The notes under the pieces are model-generated. The model had not been told where the DNA came from. It ran no database searches and saw nothing but the letters and a program-made list of their open reading frames with translations. This document shows, in pieces, positions 7,901 through 12,446 of a stretch of DNA of 12,446 nt. Numbering within the stretch: the first letter of the stretch is position 1; every line of letters starts with the position of its first letter. This DNA comes from Euperipatoides rowelli (Eukaryota > Onychophora > Udeonychophora > Euonychophora > Peripatopsidae): the NCBI GenBank assembly GCA_003024985.2, contig PXIH01S0019223.1, one strand, 5' to 3'. Made by a program: the position numbers and the translations under genes.

Positions 7901-8025
7901 CATGTAGCAGTGGTAAATCCATTCGAAATCGCATGAAATTTCACTGCATTTATTTTTTTCCTAAGTGGAACCAAAAAATGCAAAAGCACTTTAGAAATTT
8001 TTAACTTTGTATTTGAGGACCACCC
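7901..8025 (-). repeat. Right terminal inverted repeat
   Basis: Inverted partner of 6031-6167. It ends TTGAGGACCACCC at 8013-8025, an exact reverse complement of the left tip. The inner edge CATGTAGCAGTGGT (7901 onward) matches the left inner edge. An open frame on the minus strand here (7900-8121) is produced by the repeat plus a microsatellite and is not a gene. Confidence 0.75.
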
Positions 8026-8030
8026 ATTGG

Positions 8031-8067
8031 ACAGTATATAGTACACATTATATACTGTATAATGTGT
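8031..8067. other. Two overlapping perfect hairpins
   Basis: ACAGTATATA (8031-8040) pairs perfectly with TATATACTGT (8049-8058). Alternatively ACACATTATA (8043-8052) pairs perfectly with TATAATGTGT (8058-8067). The two 10-bp stems share bases and exclude each other. They begin six bases outside the right TIR and run into a TG/TA microsatellite (8064-8100). Confidence 0.7.
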
Positions 8068-8100
8068 GTATATATGTATGCAAATGTGTGTGTATATATA
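8064..8100 (+). repeat. TG/TA microsatellite
   Basis: Interrupted GT and AT dinucleotide runs: GTGTGTATATATGTATG, then ATGTGTGTGTATATATA. Typical simple repeat. Confidence 0.8.
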
Positions 8101-8244
8101 AATGGTCCATTTTACCACCACAATATAATTATAAATAACCTCCTCCCTTTTTTCTTTTATAAGCCTACAACTAAATTACAATTTACAGTATAACTATAGG
8201 CTAGAAGTACCTTCTTTTTTTTTTTATCTAATACAATTGTTATT

Positions 8245-9414
8245 GAAAAAGTATTTTTTTTTTTTTAAACAAAACACTTTATTACACTGATTATGAATAA
8301 ATTACAAACAATCATGAAATTAAAATAAATTAAACAAGAAAGAACAAACATAATGGTTCTGAGAAAAAAAGATTAAATAACTTAATCCCCATTAAATTCT
8401 CCCCATTATAGAATGCCATTAAAAATTTAAAAACACATCTATAAATCTTTAAGAATTTTACAAAATGTACATTAACCAAGATCATTCATTACATAATACT
8501 TGAAATTATGAATTAAAAAAATCACAATGCAGTACATAGAAATTACTTTGCTTTCCAATAACAAAGAATGTTTTTTTTAAGAAGGTCTTTGCAGAGAATC
8601 ATAAAATTCACGCCATGTTCATAAAAATAAAAATGTCATTGAGATTTTTAATAAAAAGGTCTATAAATCATCATAATTTCACTTAAACTTGTTAAACAAT
8701 ACATCCTATGAATCACGGATCAACAAAATAATTAGCTTAAACGGGTAGTTCAGAATGTATGTACACGATTTAGGTGGGTAGGTTCAAATTGAGCGCTAAT
8801 TCAAGATTCTTGACTTGAGTAGATTGTAAATTTAGATAAATCAGAAATAATAGAAAATACTTCATAGAAGACAATATCAATCACAATTTTAAATAAATTT
8901 CAAGTAATTTAACAGTCACTTCAAATATTTACACTTGAGGCAGCTTTATCATTCTTGATCAAAACTATAATCAATGTAATAATATTCAGTTCCAATATTA
9001 TGTGTCGTAAAAATTTGACAACCATATTATTATTGTGACAAGTTTAAAAACCTCATCTATAACATAACACGACTTCAATCATCTCAATGAAGGTCATCAA
9101 AACAAAAGAGCAAATCGAACAAAATAGGAATACTTTATATTAAGCTCATGCTCAAACTAAAAAAGACTTGTTTAAATACCAGACTCCATTTTCACTTTCG
9201 AAGCTGAACAATAAATTCCAATTATAATATGAAAATAAAATTATTAATCACAGAAATCCAATCTTACCATAATAAGGTATACTTTATATAAAAAAAGTTA
9301 AACTTTGAACATTATATATTCACTTAAATTAAAAATAAATCCAAACTTACAGGACATAAATTCTAAGCCATCTATTATCGGCCGCGCACATGCACAGCTC
9401 TTTTCGAAAAAGTA
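8245..9414 (-). mobile_element. Possible retroposed RNA copy (poly(A) signal, A tract, flanking direct repeats)
   Basis: Read on the minus strand, AATAAA (8283-8278) is followed 11 bases later by A13 (8266-8254), the layout of a polyadenylated transcript end. Directly beyond the A tract comes TACTTTTTC (8253-8245). The same nine bases occur at 9414-9406, just upstream of a GC-rich start (AGCTGTGCATGTGCGCGGCCG, 9399-9379). A copy of about 1.14 kb between two 9-bp duplications is the expected result of LINE-driven insertion. The body has no recognisable coding sequence in any frame, so it would be a 3' UTR or non-coding RNA copy. The short, T-rich direct repeat could be chance. Otherwise the interval is simply AT-rich non-coding DNA. 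Confidence 0.35.
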
Positions 9415-9937
9415 ATTTTTATTTCTTTATCTACATTTAAAAGCAGTTAAGAAGGCTAGATTAAAATTTGTATGTCTAATTTTTATCTCTTAACAAAGTT
9501 TTTTTTGTACAGTATACTCAATTCAAATTGTTTTTCTTACCAAACTTTGTACATTTTAGTAATGATTATTGATTTTGTTGAGTGTTTGCATTTCTTCGAG
9601 CTATATATCCATAGTTTATGCTACTAAGAAATTTCATTAAAAATTAGGCTACATTTCTAAACAATTAAATGCTTTTATCAAATAAGATAATGTACTATAT
9701 AAATCATTTTTCTTATTTTTTAAATATGAGAATTCTAAGAGTATTACAATAATGAGAAACTATAGCTAATATCCTTTGTTTATGACCAGGCAAACAGTAT
9801 CTTGTTGTTTTATTCTATTTTTCTGACAAAATTTAAAGATATTGATTTTTTTTTTATAAATTTTAGGTAAATAGCCTGCCCTTATTTCTAACTGTATTTT
9901 AATGTAATTTTTGGATGAATAGCCTACTCTTGTTACG
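9415..9937. other. AT-rich stretch without recognisable gene
   Basis: No coding similarity, no tandem array and no inverted repeat of note were seen. A/T runs dominate. Confidence 0.5.
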
Positions 9938-9966
9938 TTTTCCCTATATATCCTATATAGGGAAAA
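9938..9966. other. 13-bp perfect inverted repeat with 3-base loop
   Basis: TTTTCCCTATATA (9938-9950) and TATATAGGGAAAA (9954-9966) are exact reverse complements around TCC. A related TATATCCTATATTA follows at about 9970-9983. It would extrude as a tight hairpin. It could be a small palindromic element or a replication-slippage product. Confidence 0.75.
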
Positions 9967-10147
9967 TATAATATATCCTATATTAGAATTTATTTAGAAA
10001 AAGTGCTAATTTTAAAAAAAGCTAAAATGGTTTATTTTTGCTTTAAAAGTCATGTTTAATTCATCCTTTCTTCATATTCGATTAAATAATTAAGATAATC
10101 TCAGTTTATTAAGCCATTTTCAAATAATGAAATGCAAGTTCTGACGT

Positions 10148-10348
10148 CATCTTGATGGCGCTGTTGTTTTAAGCACTGTATTCTTAGTATACAAAATCTC
10201 GGAGACCGCATTGAAAATAACATACAATAGCTTACGGTAAAAATAAAATATCCCTTAGCAACAATATTAACGAATTATTCAATTTTATTTATTTATTTTG
10301 GAATTTAAACTCAATGGGTTTAAATGCAAAATAAATAAATTTCCCAAT
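10148..10348 (+). repeat. Left arm of long inverted repeat
   Basis: Arm of the 10148-11001 element. The outer tip is CATCTTGATGGCGCTGTTG and the inner end is TTTCCCAAT. It is about 201 bases long. Confidence 0.8.
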
Positions 10349-10790
10349 CAAGAAACAACGTAAGCTATTTATTGTAATTCTGAATACATAATATATTAAT
10401 AATCATAATTACAAACATTTAATACAGATGGAAAAAAAAAAACATACTGTATAATACAATTTCAATTTTTCACACGAAAAAGCTCCAGAAAATACAATAA
10501 ATCAAACTCGCTTCATAAATCGCAACATAAGGATTCTTAAACTCCAGAGTGAGACCGCTCATGACCATGGCTTGTGTTGTTGTTTGGCGTTAATGTTCAA
10601 CATTTTGTAAACTAACCTAATGCCAGTTGAAAATATGCAAATAAATTCATAACTTATTTTTATTAGATGGGATTTACATTAAATTTGATATGCAGAATTC
10701 TATTTGTCTAATAAACTTTATTATAACTTCAAATTAACTCTAGGTTTATATGGTGTCTATAATAGTCTACGGTACTCGTAAGTTATTATC
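10349..10790. other. Spacer of the long-TIR element
   Basis: 442 bases without a recognisable gene. A less AT-rich patch lies at about 10545-10600. No transposase similarity was seen on either strand, so the element would depend on an enzyme from elsewhere. Confidence 0.5.
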
Positions 10791-11001
10791 ATTGGGCTTT
10801 TTCTTTGCATTTAAATCCAACCAATGAATTCAAATACAAAAAAAAAAAGTAAAATCGAATGATCAATTAATATAATTGTTAAGGAATATTTTATTTTTAC
10901 TGTAAGCTATTGTACTTTATTTTCAATGTGGTCTGCTAGATCAAATTTCCGAAATCTTGTATAAGAGTACAGTTCCTAAAACAACAGCGCCTGTCAAGAT
11001 G
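10791..11001 (-). repeat. Right arm of long inverted repeat
   Basis: Reverse-complement partner of 10148-10348. It ends AACAACAGCGCCTGTCAAGATG. A few insertions, including an A11 run near 10839-10849, make it about ten bases longer. Confidence 0.8.
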
Positions 11002-11010
11002 CTTAAAAAT

Positions 11011-11065
11011 GTGATTTAAAATCACGACAAAAAACGAAATTCTTGTCATAAAACGAAATATAAAA
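11011..11065 (+). repeat. Small palindrome and 20-bp tandem pair beside the long-TIR element
   Basis: GTGATTT-A-AAATCAC (11011-11025) is a perfect palindrome with one central base. It is followed by two 20-base units, 11026-11045 and 11046-11065, that share AAAACGAAAT. They lie just outside the right arm and may be insertion-site or flanking-repeat sequence. Confidence 0.5.
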
Positions 11066-11069
11066 ACAC

Positions 11070-11755
11070 GACACTATATGAAAAATGGTATTATTTTTTT
11101 AAACAAGCATTATAAAATTATTTAAAATTAAAAAAAAAAATCAAAATGATATTAACACATTTTTTAAAAAATAAGTTTCCTCAATAATAGTTATTTTAAT
11201 CTTAAATGAATGTCTTTCAATCATGTCAACTCAAAACTGTCAATAGTTTTCGGAGATTTTGCTTTATCAAAGGATGCTCTTCCAGAGTTTCTGTATAAAC
11301 AAATAACAGCAGGTGTAGCACACATAGAGGAAGTTTAGTCTACAAAGTCTTTTGACCTATATTTTAACTTATAAACTTAAATAAAAATAATTTCTTCAAA
11401 TTAAGGGAAAAAAATATCACCACAGATATGCAAGCACTTGTTTTCTCATTGATTGAAAACTTATTTTATAGTATAAAAATTTGTTTGTTCGTTCAGTATT
11501 TCCAAACAATAAAAATGTCAAAAATATCTGTAACAACAAAATATATTTGTTGTTAATATTTTATAAAGTCTATATTTTACTGCCCTGTTCCAAATTAAAA
11601 TTTAGACTACAGTGTAAAGTTTTTTTTTTTTTTTGTATGTGTGTGTGTGTATGTAACTTTGTTTAATAATGTATTTTATTTACAGTATATTGCACAGGGA
11701 TTTATTGCTTCTAATTAATAAATTTTAATTTAAACTTTTATATTTAAAGTGGATC
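11070..11755. other. AT-rich stretch with T tract and TG microsatellite
   Basis: The T tract at about 11619-11634 is followed by a (GT)n run to about 11653. An open frame on the plus strand at 11481-11666 encodes only low-complexity residues from these tracts and is not a gene. Nothing else was recognised. Confidence 0.5.
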
Positions 11756-11756
11756 A

Positions 11757-12260
11757 TTTGACCTGGTAGAAATATGAGAAGGAGGGGGAAGAGAGAGACT
11801 TTCAATTTTAAAATATTTCCAATTTCAACTAAACTCCACAATAAAGGTGACTGATATTATAGCACTAGTAACTTTAAAAGATTATTATTTGGATATCTGT
11901 CTGATGGGTAGTAAAGAGATGGGGGAAGAGGAAAGAATGTTCCCTCACGGTTTTAACTAGTGGTCCAATTTCAACTAATTCTGCATTTAAGGTAGAAAGT
12001 GGTCCAGTGTGTGGGCTGACTGACTCCTTTAACTTTTAAATTTCTGGTTGCAATTTCTACCAAATTTCATATTTAAGATAGTGTAACCTTTAAAACATTG
12101 TAATCTGGATGTCTGTCTGTTTGGCAAAAGTCAGAATAGGTTTTGCTAACTTTTAAAACAGGCAAACTATGTTAAGGAGAGGCGGGTGTATGCCTCTTCC
12201 TTTCAAAGTTGTAGAGCTGCTAGCCCAATTTGAACTAAATTTCATATTTTAAGTAGCAAG
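11757..12260 (+). repeat. Degenerate tandem repeat, about four partial units
   Basis: An anchor CCAATTTCAACTAA-like sequence recurs at 11819-11832, 11965-11978, 12050-12063 (CAATTTCTACCAA) and 12225-12238 (CCAATTTGAACTAA). Three of these are followed by an ATTTAAG-like sequence. GGATATCTGTCTG (11891) and GGATGTCTGTCTG (12107) recur at a similar offset, and purine-rich GGGGGAAGAG blocks precede the first two units. Spacing is uneven (146, 85 and 175 bases), so units have been partly deleted or inserted into. No protein was recognised. Confidence 0.55.
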
Positions 12261-12446
12261 GATTGACTGTGAACGTTTATTTTCTTTGTACAACATTATT
12301 GCCACTGATCAGAGGCAAGTCATGAAACATTACAGTGTTGAAACCTGTGCTTTCCTAGCTTTTAATTAATGCTTAATTCATCAATTTGGAATATTGGTAT
12401 TCTTTTTATACTTTTAATATTTACTAACAAGTTTTTTTTTTTTTTT
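12261..12446. other. AT-rich end of window with terminal T tract
   Basis: No gene was seen. The window ends in an uninterrupted T run from about 12431, which cannot be followed further. Confidence 0.5.

Larger units (their letters stand above)
6031..8025 (-). mobile_element. TIR-bounded DNA transposon relic carrying an unclassified transposase-like gene
   Basis: A roughly 1,995-bp unit is bounded by inverted repeats (6031-6167 and 7901-8025). The outermost 13 bases match perfectly (GGGTGGTCCTCAA), and the inner ends also match (CCACTGCCACATG against CCACTGCTACATG). Between the arms, on the minus strand, lies a decayed gene (about 7712-6345) whose reading direction is from the right arm to the left. 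Size, TIRs and a single intronless gene are the layout of an autonomous cut-and-paste transposon. The GGTCCTCAAA-type tip resembles hAT tips from memory (CAG.GGT..CAAA) but lacks the leading CA. An 8-bp target duplication is not evident. Frameshifts, stops and TIR divergence show it is inactive. Confidence 0.75.
10148..11001. mobile_element. Long-TIR non-autonomous element (MITE or foldback type)
   Basis: The left arm (10148-10348) and the reverse complement of the right arm (10791-11001) align over about 200 bases with roughly 75-80% agreement and few gaps. Matched blocks from the outside inwards are CATCTTGA, GGCGCTGTTGTTTTA, CACTGTA/AACTGTA, CATTGAAAATAA, ACAATAGCTTAC, GTAAAAATAAAATAT, GGATTTAAATGCAAA/GGGTTTAAATGCAAA and CCCAAT. 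The 442-base spacer holds no coding sequence. Arms this long are unusual for ordinary MITEs and fit long-TIR or foldback elements. A target-site duplication was not found, so the outer edge is uncertain; weak similarity may continue about 18 bases further out. A palindromic TGACGTCA (10142-10149) overlaps the left tip. Confidence 0.8.

Noticed and set aside
7900-8121. Minus-strand 73-codon open frame
   Set aside because: Made of the right TIR plus the TG/TA microsatellite; the Y/I/T/H-rich start is translated simple repeat.
9366-9440. Possible minus-strand exon with acceptor-like ATGTAG and donor-like GTAAGT
   Set aside because: The two frames that give plausible peptides either contain a stop inside the putative exon or read straight through the donor. 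There is no family match.
11481-11666. Plus-strand 61-codon open frame ending FFFFCMCVCVCN
   Set aside because: The end is a translated T tract and GT microsatellite, and the rest is AT-rich noise.
1-12446. CRISPR array, bacterial operon, riboswitch or rRNA
   Set aside because: No regularly spaced identical repeats, no dense coding, and no conserved RNA core was seen. The composition and elements are eukaryotic.

Overview
The window looks like AT-rich, non-coding nuclear DNA from a multicellular animal, probably an invertebrate. The evidence is long homopolymer A/T tracts, microsatellites, no dense or operon-like genes, and decayed copies of several metazoan transposon classes. I cannot settle the phylum. 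The unclassified transposase-like family in the centre is one I recall from arthropod, cnidarian and mollusc genomes. No intact protein-coding gene was found. Every long open frame is either antisense to a decayed transposon gene, lies inside an inverted repeat, or is low-complexity chance.

Layout, left to right. About 417-1145 (+) is a decayed non-LTR retrotransposon reverse transcriptase, followed by a possible tRNA-derived SINE on the minus strand (1195-1275). About 1900-2125 (+) holds a frameshifted fragment resembling the hAT/CGGBP1-type N-terminal region. 2334-2560 (+) holds a broken THAP zinc finger, whose tail is duplicated about 395 bp downstream (2474-2671 and 2868-3066). 3067-5430 is mostly featureless AT-rich DNA with small tandem duplications; one is a pair of segments ending like splice acceptors (4318-4398 and 4469-4551). 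5437-5626 is a short coding-like relic of unknown family.

6031-8025 is the main discovery. It is a roughly 2.0 kb element bounded by inverted repeats of about 130 bp, whose outer ends match perfectly over 13 bp. It encloses, on the minus strand, a frameshifted copy of an uncharacterised transposase-like protein. The order HWDGK, SFDT, HH suggests a divergent hAT-like DDE enzyme. Two overlapping hairpins sit just outside its right end.

8245-9414 may be a retroposed RNA copy: on the minus strand it has AATAAA, then A13, and 9-bp flanking direct repeats. 9938-9966 is a near-perfect palindrome. 10148-11001 is a second structured element: inverted arms of about 200 bp around a 442-bp non-coding spacer, like a long-TIR MITE or foldback element. 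11757-12260 is a degenerate tandem repeat, and the window ends in a T tract.

The parts do not form a pathway. They are a stack of mobile-element relics of different ages and classes. Alignments were done by eye, so identities and edges are approximate.
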